Below, piece after piece: positions 36,178 through 44,558 of a stretch of 64,000 nt of DNA (positions within the stretch are counted from its first letter, which is position 1; every line of letters begins with the position of its first letter). Source of the stretch: Paracoccaceae bacterium (lineage in GTDB: Bacteria > Pseudomonadota > Alphaproteobacteria > Rhodobacterales > Rhodobacteraceae); assembly GCA_019911965.1 (NCBI GenBank), contig JAIOJF010000039.1, positions 1 to 64,000 of the forward strand, written 5' to 3'. Both the position numbers and the translations under genes were made by a program. Below the pieces are notes generated by a model that saw nothing but the letters and a program-made list of their open reading frames with translations, was not told where the DNA came from and made no database searches.

Positions 36178-36648
36178 ATGACAAAAGTGACCATGATCGT
36201 GAACGGCAAGGCCGTCAGCCGGGAGGTGCCGGACGAGACCCTGCTGTCGGATTTCCTGCGCGAAAAGCTGCGCCTGACCGGCACCCATGTGGGCTGCGAT
36301 ACCAGCCAGTGCGGGGCCTGCGTGGTGCATGTGAACGGCCGCGCGGTCAAATCCTGCTCGACGCTGGCGGTGGCGCTGGAGGGGGCCGAGGTGACCACCA
36401 TCGAAGGCCTGTCGAACGGCGAGTTGCACCCGATGCAGACGGCGTTCAACGAACATCACGGGCTGCAATGCGGCTTCTGTACGCCGGGCATGATCATGAC
36501 GTCGGTCGATATGGTGGCCCGCTACAAGTCCGAGGGCAGGAAACTGACCGCCGAGGCGATCCGTACCGAGCTTGAGGGCAATATCTGCCGCTGCACCGGC
36601 TATCACAACATCGTCCGCGCCGTCGAAGACGCCGCCGGAAAGATGTAA
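36178..36648 (+). CDS. Molybdenum hydroxylase [2Fe-2S] subunit, CoxS-like
   Basis: The 156-residue subunit carries two [2Fe-2S] clusters. The plant-type ferredoxin motif [15 protein letters not shown] with a following Cys lies at ~40-62, and the C-terminal helical-cluster motif CGFCTPGM...[10 protein letters not shown] at ~100-142. It relays electrons from the Mo site to the FAD of CoxM. GGGAGG precedes the ATG. Gene order S-L-M is typical of form II CO-dehydrogenase-like clusters. Confidence 0.93.
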   Translation: MTKVTMIVNGKAVSREVPDETLLSDFLREKLRLTGTHVGCDTSQCGACVVHVNGRAVKSCSTLAVALEGAEVTTIEGLSNGELHPMQTAFNEHHGLQCGFCTPGMIMTSVDMVARYKSEGRKLTAEAIRTELEGNICRCTGYHNIVRAVEDAAGKM

Positions 36649-36667
36649 GGTCAGGGAGAACAACAAA

Positions 36668-39010
36668 ATGAGCACGGGAATTGGTGCGCGCGTGAAGCGC
36701 AAGGAAGACAAGCGGTTCATCACCGGCAAGGGCAAGTATACCGATGATATCCGCGGCGATAACCAGGCCTATGCCGCCTTCGTGCGCTCGCCGCATGCGC
36801 ATGCGCGCGTGAAGGGGATCGACATTGCCGCCGCCGCTGCGATGGATGGCGTGATCGCGGTGCTGGACGGCAAGCAACTGACCGGCGACGGCATCGGCAA
36901 TATCATCTGCGGCTGGGCGGTGTCGTCCAAGGATGGCAGCCCGATGAACATGGGTGCCTGGTCGGCGCTGGCCACGGACCGGGTGCGCTATGTCGGCGAC
37001 GCGGTGGCGGTGGTGATCGCGGAAAGCCCGGCCGAGGCCCGGCTGGCCGCCGAGGCGGTGGAGGTCGATTACGAGATCCTGCCGGCCAATGCGCATGCCG
37101 ACAGGGCCTTGTCGAAATCCGCGCCGCAGCTTCACGACAACGCGCCGGGCAACCTGATCTATGATTGGGAAATCGGCGATGGCGCGGCCACCGACAAGGC
37201 GCTTGCCGGGGCGGCGCATGTCACGGAAATGGCGCTGACCAACAACCGCCTGTCCCCGAATGCGATGGAGCCGCGCTCGGCTGTGGCGATCTATGACGCC
37301 TCGGACGAGCATTACACGCTCTATACCACCAGCCAGAACCCGCATGTGGCGCGGCTGGTCCTGTCGGCCTTCTATCAGGTCGCGCCGGAAAACAAGCTGC
37401 GGGTGATCGCGCCCGATGTCGGCGGTGGTTTCGGGTCGAAAATCTTCATCTACCCTGAGGAAATCACCTGCCTCTGGGCCTCGATGAAGACCAACCGTTC
37501 GGTGAAATGGACGGCGGACCGCTCCGAAGCCTTCATCACCGATGCGCATGGCCGCGACCATCACACCACCGCGAAGATGGGTTTCGACAAGGATGGCCGG
37601 ATCGTCGGACTGAAGGTGGATACGATCGCCAATCTCGGCGCCTATATGTCGCTGTTTTCCAGTTCGGTGCCGACCTATCTTTATGCGACGCTTCTGTCGG
37701 GCCAGTACAATATCGCCAATATCCACTGCAATGTCCGGGCGGTTTACACCAATACCGTGCCGATCGATGCCTATCGCGGGGCGGGGCGGCCTGAGGCCTG
37801 TTTCGTGGTGGAACGGATGATGGAAACCGCCGCGCGCGAAATGGGCCGCGATCCGGCTGAATTGCGCCGCCTCAACTTCGTGCAGGCGTTTCCGCACCAG
37901 ACGCCGGTTATCATGGCCTATGATGCCGGTGATTTCGACGCCAACCTGGATCAGGCGATGGCGGCAGCGGATGTGGCCGGGTTTGCCGCCCGCAGGAAAG
38001 AGGCAGCCAGCCGGGGCAAATTGCGCGGGCTTGGCTATTCCTCGTATATCGAGGCTTGCGGCATCGCGCCCTCGGCGGCGGTCGGCTCGCTCGGGGCCGG
38101 TGTCGGGCTTTGGGAAAGTGCTGAAGTGCGGGTCAACCCGGTCGGCACGATCGAGGTTCTGACCGGCAGCCACAGCCACGGCCAGGGCCACGAGACGACC
38201 TTCGCGCAGATCGTGGCGGAACGCTTCGGCATCGGGCTGGATGCTGTGTCCATCGTGCATGGCGACACCGACAAGGTGCAGTTCGGCATGGGCACCTATG
38301 GCTCGCGCTCGGGCGCGGTCGGCATGTCGGCCATCGTCAAGGCGATGGACAAGGTGGAGGCCAAGGTGCGCAAGATCGCCGCGCATGTGCTGGAAGCCAG
38401 CGAAGCCGACATCGTGATCGAGGGCGGGCAGGTCAAGGTGGCCGGCACCGACAAGGCGATGGGATGGCACGAGGTCGGCCTGACCGCCTATATGGCGCAT
38501 AACCTGCCGCCGGACATGGAACCGGGCCTGAAGGAAAGCGCGTTCTACGATCCTGCCAACTTCACCTTCCCGGCGGGCACCTATATCTGCGAGGTCGAGG
38601 TTGATCCCGATACCGGCGAGACCGAGATCGTGCAATTCACCGCCTCGGACGATTTCGGCACCATCATCAACCCGATGATCGTCGAAGGGCAGGTGCATGG
38701 CGGGATCGCGCAAGGGATCGGCCAGGCGATGCTGGAACAGGTGGTCTACAGCGATGACGGCCAGTTGCTGACCGGCTCGTACATGGATTACGCGATGCCG
38801 CGGGCCTCGGACCTGCCGTTCTTCTCGGTGCATAACGCTGCCACCGTCTGCCCGAACAACCCGCTGGGCATCAAGGGCTGCGGCGAGGCCGGGGCAATCG
38901 GCTCGCCACCGGCGGTCATCAACGCGATCACCGATGCGATCGGCAACAACAACCTGGCCATGCCGGCGACCCCGCAGGCAGTCTGGAACGCCATTCAGGC
39001 GGCAAAGTAA
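36668..39010 (+). CDS. Molybdenum hydroxylase large subunit, form II CoxL-like
   Basis: The 780-residue catalytic subunit binds Mo-pyranopterin cytosine dinucleotide: VIAPDVGGGFGSK near residue 255, AYRGAGRPEACFVVER near 365, GSHSHGQGHETTFAQI near 500 and the catalytic Glu in IKGCGEAGAIGSPPAV near 736. The loop reads AYRGAGR, the form II signature, not AYxCSFR of true aerobic CO dehydrogenase (form I). CO oxidation is therefore unproven and the real substrate may be another small carbon compound. ATG 36668 follows AGGGAGAA; 32 upstream codons in frame overlap the coxS-like gene. Confidence 0.93.
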   Translation: MSTGIGARVKRKEDKRFITGKGKYTDDIRGDNQAYAAFVRSPHAHARVKGIDIAAAAAMDGVIAVLDGKQLTGDGIGNIICGWAVSSKDGSPMNMGAWSALATDRVRYVGDAVAVVIAESPAEARLAAEAVEVDYEILPANAHADRALSKSAPQLHDNAPGNLIYDWEIGDGAATDKALAGAAHVTEMALTNNRLSPNAMEPRSAVAIYDASDEHYTLYTTSQNPHVARLVLSAFYQVAPENKLRVIAPDVGGGFGSKIFIYPEEITCLWASMKTNRSVKWTADRSEAFITDAHGRDHHTTAKMGFDKDGRIVGLKVDTIANLGAYMSLFSSSVPTYLYATLLSGQYNIANIHCNVRAVYTNTVPIDAYRGAGRPEACFVVERMMETAAREMGRDPAELRRLNFVQAFPHQTPVIMAYDAGDFDANLDQAMAAADVAGFAARRKEAASRGKLRGLGYSSYIEACGIAPSAAVGSLGAGVGLWESAEVRVNPVGTIEVLTGSHSHGQGHETTFAQIVAERFGIGLDAVSIVHGDTDKVQFGMGTYGSRSGAVGMSAIVKAMDKVEAKVRKIAAHVLEASEADIVIEGGQVKVAGTDKAMGWHEVGLTAYMAHNLPPDMEPGLKESAFYDPANFTFPAGTYICEVEVDPDTGETEIVQFTASDDFGTIINPMIVEGQVHGGIAQGIGQAMLEQVVYSDDGQLLTGSYMDYAMPRASDLPFFSVHNAATVCPNNPLGIKGCGEAGAIGSPPAVINAITDAIGNNNLAMPATPQAVWNAIQAAK

Positions 39011-39024
39011 GGGAGGATCGAACC

Positions 39025-39819
39025 ATGTATCCGCTGAAATACCACAAGGCCGCCAGCGTCGATGACGCCGTTGCAATCCTGACCAAGGGCGACAGCGCCA
39101 AGCTGCTGGCCGGCGGGCAGACATTGCTGGCCACCATGAAACAGCATCTGGCCGCGCCCGGCGATCTGGTCGATATCCGCGCGATTGCCGGCATGTCGGG
39201 GATCAAGGCCGAGGGCGACACGCTGGTGATCGGGGCCGCCACCACCCATGCCGAGGTGGCAGGCAACAGCGACGTTGCAAAGCTGTGCCCGATGCTGGCC
39301 TCGCTGGCCGCCGGGATCGGCGATCCGGCGGTGCGCCATGCCGGAACCATCGGCGGCTCGATCGCCAATAACGATCCGGCGGCGGATTATCCCGCCGGGT
39401 TGCTGGCGGTTGCCGCCACCATCGTCACCAGCAAGCGCAAGATCCCGGCGGACGAGTTCTTCGACGGGCTGTTCACCACCGCGCTGGAGGAGGACGAGGT
39501 GATCACCTCGATCCGCGTCACCAGGCCGAAACGCGCGGCCTATGCCAAGTTCCGCCAGCCGGCCTCGTTGTTTGCGCTGGTCGGGGTCTGCGTGGCCGAT
39601 GGTGCCGGTGGCGTGCGCGTTGCGGTCACCGGGGCGGGCGACGATGGTGTGTTCCGCCATGACGGGCTGGAAGCCGCGCTTGCCGCCAAGTGGTCGGCGG
39701 ATGCGGTGAAGGGCGTGAAGGTGGCCAGCGACGGCTTGCTGAGCGACATTCACGGCAGCGCCGAGTACCGCGCCAACCTGATCCGGGTGATGGCGGGCCG
39801 GGCTGTCGCGGCAAGCTGA
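39025..39819 (+). CDS. Molybdenum hydroxylase FAD subunit, CoxM-like
   Basis: The 264-residue subunit is the FAD-binding partner of the CoxS- and CoxL-like proteins: LLAGGQTLLATMKQ near residue 30 (FAD pyrophosphate loop), the AGGQ-type motif, and GDPAVRHAGTIGGSIANNDPAADYPA near 95 (the TIGG-S-N-DPA signature). Length is normal. GGGAGG precedes the start, 14 bases after the coxL-like stop. It ends the operon ahead of a strong terminator. Confidence 0.93.
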   Translation: MYPLKYHKAASVDDAVAILTKGDSAKLLAGGQTLLATMKQHLAAPGDLVDIRAIAGMSGIKAEGDTLVIGAATTHAEVAGNSDVAKLCPMLASLAAGIGDPAVRHAGTIGGSIANNDPAADYPAGLLAVAATIVTSKRKIPADEFFDGLFTTALEEDEVITSIRVTRPKRAAYAKFRQPASLFALVGVCVADGAGGVRVAVTGAGDDGVFRHDGLEAALAAKWSADAVKGVKVASDGLLSDIHGSAEYRANLIRVMAGRAVAAS

Positions 39820-39841
39820 CCTTCGGCAAAGATAGCTTCAG

Positions 39842-39878
39842 CCCCCGGTGCGGGTCATCGCGCCGGGGGTTGTTTTTT
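39842..39878 (+). terminator. Rho-independent terminator after the coxSLM-like genes
   Basis: An 11-bp stem (39842-39852 with 39859-39869, one G-U pair) with a 6-base loop is followed by TTGTTTTTT. It lies 22 bases after the coxM-like stop, which closes the transcription unit. Confidence 0.9.
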
Positions 39879-39889
39879 GCGGTTGTGGA

Positions 39890-40330
39890 TCATTTTGCCA
39901 GCAGGCCGCCCATATGCCGCATCGCCAGCGCATAGCCTTCGATGCCGAACCCGGCCATCACCGCATCGGCGCGCAGGCTGACATAGGATTTATGCCGGAA
40001 CGCCTCGCGCTTGTGGACCTGGCTGATATGCACCTCGATCACCGGGCCGTCGAAGGCATTGAGCGCATCCAGCACCGCCACCGAGGTATGCGTCAGCGCG
40101 GCGGGGTTGATGATGATGCCGGCGGCCTTGTCGCGGGCCTCGTGAATCCAGTCGATGATCTGGCCTTCCCAGTTCGACTGCTCCATCCGCAGCGCCAGCC
40201 CGAACTCGCCCGCGACGGCCTCGCACAGCGCCTGCACATCCGCCAGCGTGTCCTGGCCGTAAATCTCGGGCTGGCGCAGCCCCAGCAGGTTCAGGTTCGG
40301 CCCGTTCAGGATGTAGATCGTTCTGGTCAT
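39890..40330 (-). CDS. aroQ: Type II 3-dehydroquinate dehydratase
   Basis: The 146-residue enzyme converts 3-dehydroquinate to 3-dehydroshikimate in the shikimate pathway. Type II features are clear: [20 protein letters not shown] (catalytic loop Tyr and Arg), [17 protein letters not shown] (~residue 75) and [20 protein letters not shown] (~100-118, catalytic His). Length matches the dodecameric type II enzymes. It is convergent with the coxSLM-like operon and divergent from the envelope operon. Confidence 0.96.
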   Translation of the reverse strand: MTRTIYILNGPNLNLLGLRQPEIYGQDTLADVQALCEAVAGEFGLALRMEQSNWEGQIIDWIHEARDKAAGIIINPAALTHTSVAVLDALNAFDGPVIEVHISQVHKREAFRHKSYVSLRADAVMAGFGIEGYALAMRHMGGLLAK

Positions 40331-40704
40331 GTCAGGTTCCGTGATCCGCAGGCAATCGCGCCCGGGCGCAATATGCCGGATCAGGGGCGCGGTTGCCAGT
40401 AGGCTGTGACAGGTGCTGGCTGGGGAAGATTCGGTTGATCAATCATTAACCGCGCAAAATTCCCGGTATCGTTGTGATTTCCGAAACAGTCACGTTTTCC
40501 GGCGCGGCGCGGAATCTTCGCAGCCAGGCCGCTAAAGCCGTGTTTTACCCTACATTTGTTGGAAGGATGCAACAGCGCCAACGCCTCTGGCCCGCCTGCT
40601 TGACCGGTGATCGGCGGGCGCGCGTAATTACCCTCAGATTGTGACGGGGCACCACGAATCGGGCAATGATCAGGCCCATCTGGTGCCGGTGTGGGAGATT
40701 GCAT
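40331..40704. promoter_or_regulatory. Divergent promoter region of aroQ and the envelope operon, with CtrA-like box
   Basis: These 374 bases hold no convincing gene. At 40435-40450, TTGA-N7-TTAAC differs from the CtrA consensus TTAA-N7-TTAAC at one base. The region is locally less GC-rich around 40430-40480 and 40540-40565, as expected for promoters. No regulator gene is adjacent. Confidence 0.4.
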
Positions 40705-42945
40705 GTGTTCCGGATTCTGTTTCTGACCCTCATTCTGGTCGTGTCGGCAACGGCGAATGCGCAGATCGTGAAATCCGCCGGCGAAGGCCTGGTGCCGGAA
40801 ACCCGCGCCCTGTTCGTGGGCGAGCGTCCGGACGACAACGCCCCGGGCATCTTGCCCGAAGGCTTGCAGGTGTTCTCGATCCCGTCGCTGCCAAGCGAGG
40901 CCGAGGCGCGCCAGAACGCGCTGGCGACCTTGCTGAGGGCAACGCCGGTTTCCACCCTGATTTCCGATCCGGCCACCCGCGCGGGGCGCGATGACCAGTT
41001 CTTCCTGGTGATCGACATGGCATTGTCGGTGGCGGCCGGGGATGCGCGGATTGCTGTTGGCGATACCGAATTCGCGCTGGCGGAATTGCCAGGGCGGCTG
41101 TCGGCGATTGTCGATGCTTTCGATCCGTCCTTGCGGGCGATTGCGTTTCTTTCGATCAGCGATCCTGATGATCAGTTTCCGGCGATGATGACGCCGATCC
41201 GCAAGGCGCTGGATGCGGCGCAGTTCCAGATGGTGGTGGCGGTGATCCGGGCCGGGGCGGACAATGCCGCCTGCACGATGCCGGCGCAGATCGCACCGCA
41301 TTACGCGGTGATCGGCGGGGTGGCGGATCAGGGCCAGTTCGGCGATGGCGACGGGCACTCCAATGCCGGTGAGATCGGCCTTTACCTCAACCGCGCGCTG
41401 GGCCGGATGGCCAGCCGCGAGGCCGGTTGCCCGCTGGTCTACAGCCTGATCGTGCGGGCGGATGACGATCCCGCGCGGGTGCTGGCGGTGCACAGCGACG
41501 AAACGGCGTTCGGCGATCTGGATTCGCGGCTTTACCACGAGACCTTCGAATCGAAATTCCTGCTGCAATCGGATGAAGAGGCGCTGCTGGCGGGCTATCT
41601 GGAAAGCTGCGAGTTCTGCCCCAACGAGCGCGCGCTGAGCGAACGGCTGGCGGCAATGCGCGAGGTTGCCCGCACCGGCAAGCTGGAAGCGGAAATCTGG
41701 GCCGTGATCCGCGATGACGACAACCCCGAGCGGATCGAGATCTATCTGGCCGATTGCGCGGTCTGCGATTACCGCGCCGAGGCCGAGGAACGGCTGAAAA
41801 TCCTGAACGTCGCAGCCGAGGCACGCGGGGCCGAGGCGTTGCGGTTCCGCGATGCCGCCGCGTCGCGGCAATTGACCGATCTGAAGGCCTATCTGGCCGA
41901 TTGCATCGCCTGCGAGTTCCGCGCCGAAGCGGATGCGCTGATCGAAGATATCGAGGCCGACAAGGCCTATGCCAGCGAACAGGCGGCGTTCCGCGCCGCG
42001 CTGGCCGCCAGCGACGAGGGCGCGATTGCCGCCTATCTGTCCACCTGCCGCCTGTGTGCGCATCGCGCCGCCGGGGAACAGGCGCTGGCGCGGCTGTCGC
42101 GCCGCGATGACGTGTCGGCGGAATGCGTGCGTCTGGCGGGCATGCCGCAATTCGGCGGCCCGCGCCGCCTACAGGATATCGACATTGCCGCCGCCCGCCA
42201 GGAATGCGGCAAGGCATTGGACGAGTTTCCGGGCGATGCGCTGCTGACGGTTTTGCTGGGGCGCATTGACCAGGCCGACGGCAAGTTCGCCGCTGCCCGG
42301 GTGGCCTATGACAAAGGTCTCGAGGCCGGGCATCCGGTGGCGCTGGGCCTGTCCGCCTATCTGAATTATTCCGGGGCGGACGGGGTCGAGGCGGATACCG
42401 CGCTGGCCGAACGCCAGGCGGTCGAAGGTGCCGAGGCGGGCGACTGGCTGTCGCGGGAATTGCTGACGGTGCTCTATTCGCGCGACATGATCGCAGGCAA
42501 GGGGCCGAAAGATGCCTTCACCATCGCGCTGGCGCTGGCCGAGGAAGGCAATCAGGTAGCGCAGTTCTTCGCCGGGTATTTCTACCTGACCGGCACCGGC
42601 ACCGAAGCGCATGAGCGCAACGCCGAATTGTGGCTGAGCCGGGCCGCCGCCGAGGGCTACATGCATGCCAGTTCCTATCTGGCCGGGCTGTACGAGACCG
42701 GCTCGGAGGCGATCTATTCCGAGGAAAAGGCGGCGGCGATCTACCTGGCGGCGCTGGAGGCGGGCGACAAGACGGCGCTGGATCGCATGACCGCGCAACT
42801 GCGTGAACGCAAGCGCGGGGTGATCCGGCTGGTGCAGGAGCGCCTGAAGGAGGCCGGTGTCTATCGCGGCAAGATCGACGGCCTGCCGGGGCCGGGTACG
42901 GTGGAAGCGGTGCAGAAATTTGTCGAAGGGGCGCATGCCGGGTAA
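40705..42945 (+). CDS. Secreted CxxC-repeat, Sel1-like and peptidoglycan-binding protein
   Basis: The 746-residue protein starts with a signal peptide (FRILFLTLILVVSATANA). After an unrecognised domain (~25-285) come four repeats of ~49 residues with consensus YLxxCxxCxxRAxAexxL; the cysteine pairs are at 302/305, 351/354, 400/403 and 448/451. Sel1-like helical repeats follow (~515-695), then a C-terminal PG_binding_1-type domain (LVQERLKEAGVYRGKIDGLP, 709-742). It should sit in the periplasm bound to peptidoglycan. GTG 40705 is chosen because GGGAG lies 7 bases upstream and the signal peptide starts there; the frame is open to 40666. It leads the envelope operon. Confidence 0.78.
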   Translation: MFRILFLTLILVVSATANAQIVKSAGEGLVPETRALFVGERPDDNAPGILPEGLQVFSIPSLPSEAEARQNALATLLRATPVSTLISDPATRAGRDDQFFLVIDMALSVAAGDARIAVGDTEFALAELPGRLSAIVDAFDPSLRAIAFLSISDPDDQFPAMMTPIRKALDAAQFQMVVAVIRAGADNAACTMPAQIAPHYAVIGGVADQGQFGDGDGHSNAGEIGLYLNRALGRMASREAGCPLVYSLIVRADDDPARVLAVHSDETAFGDLDSRLYHETFESKFLLQSDEEALLAGYLESCEFCPNERALSERLAAMREVARTGKLEAEIWAVIRDDDNPERIEIYLADCAVCDYRAEAEERLKILNVAAEARGAEALRFRDAAASRQLTDLKAYLADCIACEFRAEADALIEDIEADKAYASEQAAFRAALAASDEGAIAAYLSTCRLCAHRAAGEQALARLSRRDDVSAECVRLAGMPQFGGPRRLQDIDIAAARQECGKALDEFPGDALLTVLLGRIDQADGKFAAARVAYDKGLEAGHPVALGLSAYLNYSGADGVEADTALAERQAVEGAEAGDWLSRELLTVLYSRDMIAGKGPKDAFTIALALAEEGNQVAQFFAGYFYLTGTGTEAHERNAELWLSRAAAEGYMHASSYLAGLYETGSEAIYSEEKAAAIYLAALEAGDKTALDRMTAQLRERKRGVIRLVQERLKEAGVYRGKIDGLPGPGTVEAVQKFVEGAHAG

Positions 42946-42967
42946 CCGGGCGACAGGGGATGACAGG

Positions 42968-43738
42968 ATGACAGGATTTCGCGCGGCGGCACTGGCGGTC
43001 GGCCTGATGATCGTGGCGCAGGTGATGCCGGGCGCGGCGAGCGCCGGGCGGCTGGAAACGCAGACCTGCCCGACCGAAAGCACGCGGCTGGTGGTGATGG
43101 GGGATTCGCTGGCCGACGGGTTGTGGGGCTCGGTGTTCCGGGCCTTCGCGCATTGCTCGAACGTGCGGGTGGTGCGCCTGACCAGCGTGTCCGACGGTCT
43201 GGCGAAATCGGCACCCGAGGTCTGGCTGGACCGCTATGTGCAGGAGATTTCGCAAAGCGAGGCGATTGATATCGTGGTGGTGCAGGTCGGGGCCAATGAC
43301 CTGACCGCGATCCGCGACGGCACCACCCGGGCCACCTACAAAAGCGACGACTGGCACGCGCAGTATCAGGCCCGTGCGGCGGCACTGGCCAAGGCTTTGG
43401 CGGCGCGGGCGGCGACGCTGATCTGGCTGGGCCTGCCGGTGGTCGGGCGCAGCGATCTCGAAGACGCCTACCGCGAGATTTCCGCGATGCAGGCGGCGGC
43501 GGTGGCGGGCAGCGGCGGCTCGTTCGTCGATATCCACGGCTATACCCAGTTCGGCGCGGGCGGCTTCGTGATGAATGCCGAGATCGACGGCAATACCGAG
43601 ACCTTGCGCGCCTCGGATCAGGTGCATTTCACCGAGATCGGCTATGATTACGTGGCCGGGCTGTTGCAGGACGATCTGGAGAAATATTTCAGCTTCAAGA
43701 GCCGCAGCGCCGCTGTCACCGGGGCGGAGTTGCAATAG
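42968..43738 (+). CDS. Secreted SGNH-type hydrolase/acyltransferase 1
   Basis: The 256-residue protein has a signal peptide (cleavage after GAASA, ~26) and an SGNH fold: Ser47 in VVMGDSLADG (block I), Asn110 in VGANDLT (block III) and Asp217/His220 in DQVHF (block V). In O-acetylation systems, SGNH proteins beside an MBOAT transfer acetyl groups to glycan (PatB/AlgJ-like) or remove them (Ape-like). The start is fixed by AGGGGATGACAGG upstream. It directly abuts the next SGNH gene. Confidence 0.85.
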   Translation: MTGFRAAALAVGLMIVAQVMPGAASAGRLETQTCPTESTRLVVMGDSLADGLWGSVFRAFAHCSNVRVVRLTSVSDGLAKSAPEVWLDRYVQEISQSEAIDIVVVQVGANDLTAIRDGTTRATYKSDDWHAQYQARAAALAKALAARAATLIWLGLPVVGRSDLEDAYREISAMQAAAVAGSGGSFVDIHGYTQFGAGGFVMNAEIDGNTETLRASDQVHFTEIGYDYVAGLLQDDLEKYFSFKSRSAAVTGAELQ

Positions 43739-44557
43739 ATGTGGCTGCGCGCGCTGATCCTGGCCGGAATGGTCGCCGGCTGCAACTCGCCCGGCTTTCG
43801 CGCCGGGGCGCAGGATATCGGCCCGATGGTTGCGCGCCCCGCAACCGGGCCGCAACTGCCGTCGCGCCTGCGCAGCGATATCAGTGCCGAGCGCCCGGCG
43901 CGCATTCTGGTGATCGGCGATTCGCTGGCCGACGGGTTCGGCATGTTCCTGAAGAACCGGGTGGATCGCGTGCTGCCCCATGCCGAGATCATCAATCGCG
44001 GCAAGACCTCGACCGGGCTGGCGCGGCGCGATTTCTACGACTGGCCGGCGCAATTCGCGGTGTTCGCCTCGGAATACCGCCCCGATATCGTGGTGGCGCA
44101 TTTCGGGGCCAATGACATGCAGACGGTGATGGGGGATGCCACCAGAACGGTCTATGGCACGGCGGAATGGGATGCGGCCTATCTGCGGGAAATCCGCAAG
44201 GTGATCGCGGTGGCGCAGGCGGCAGGGGTGCCCTTGTACTGGATCGGGCCGGCGCCAGATTCCCATAGCGGGCTGAACGCGCATCTGCGCCATGTCAATC
44301 CGCTGTTCGCTGCTGCGGCACAGGAGGCGGGCGCGATCTACTTCCCGCTGTCGCCGCTGGTTGCCGGGCATGAAGGCGAGTTTGTCCAGGCCGTGAAGAT
44401 CGAGGATCAGAGCGTCACCGTTCGTTCCGGCGATGGCTCGCATTTCACCGGCGCGGGCTATACGCTGATCGCCGATAATCTGCTGGCGGATATGGCGAAA
44501 CGGTTCCCGCCGCTGACCGGACAGCAATCGCCTCTGCGCATCCTCGCCCTGCAGTAA
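43739..44557 (+). CDS. SGNH-type hydrolase/acyltransferase 2, probable lipoprotein
   Basis: The 272-residue protein begins MWLRALILAGMVAGC, a lipobox with Cys15, so it is probably membrane-anchored by lipid. SGNH residues are Ser62 in VIGDSLADG, Asn125 in FGANDMQTV and Asp232/His235 in GDGSHFT. It is a diverged paralogue of the preceding gene (shared GDSLADG and GAND blocks). The ATG follows the previous stop with no gap. One of the pair may be transferase and the other esterase, or they may serve different glycans; the sequence does not decide. Confidence 0.85.
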   Translation: MWLRALILAGMVAGCNSPGFRAGAQDIGPMVARPATGPQLPSRLRSDISAERPARILVIGDSLADGFGMFLKNRVDRVLPHAEIINRGKTSTGLARRDFYDWPAQFAVFASEYRPDIVVAHFGANDMQTVMGDATRTVYGTAEWDAAYLREIRKVIAVAQAAGVPLYWIGPAPDSHSGLNAHLRHVNPLFAAAAQEAGAIYFPLSPLVAGHEGEFVQAVKIEDQSVTVRSGDGSHFTGAGYTLIADNLLADMAKRFPPLTGQQSPLRILALQ

Positions 44558-44558
44558 A

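Noticed and set aside
36668-39010. True aerobic CO dehydrogenase (form I CoxL)
   Set aside because: The active-site loop reads AYRGAGR, not AYxCSFR, and gene order is S-L-M, so the gene is called form II CoxL-like.
36494-39124. Minus-strand ORF of 876 codons opposite the coxS/coxL-like genes
   Set aside because: It has biased, low-information composition and no motif; the plus strand carries complete molybdenum hydroxylase signatures and ribosome sites.
40381-42150. Minus-strand ORF of 589 codons across the aroQ/envelope-operon gap
   Set aside because: It is antisense to the CxxC-repeat protein and would swallow the divergent promoter region; the composition is typical of a shadow.
42857-42967. 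Longer N-terminus for the first SGNH protein
   Set aside because: The extra 37 codons overlap the preceding gene and precede the ribosome site and signal peptide that mark the ATG at 42968.
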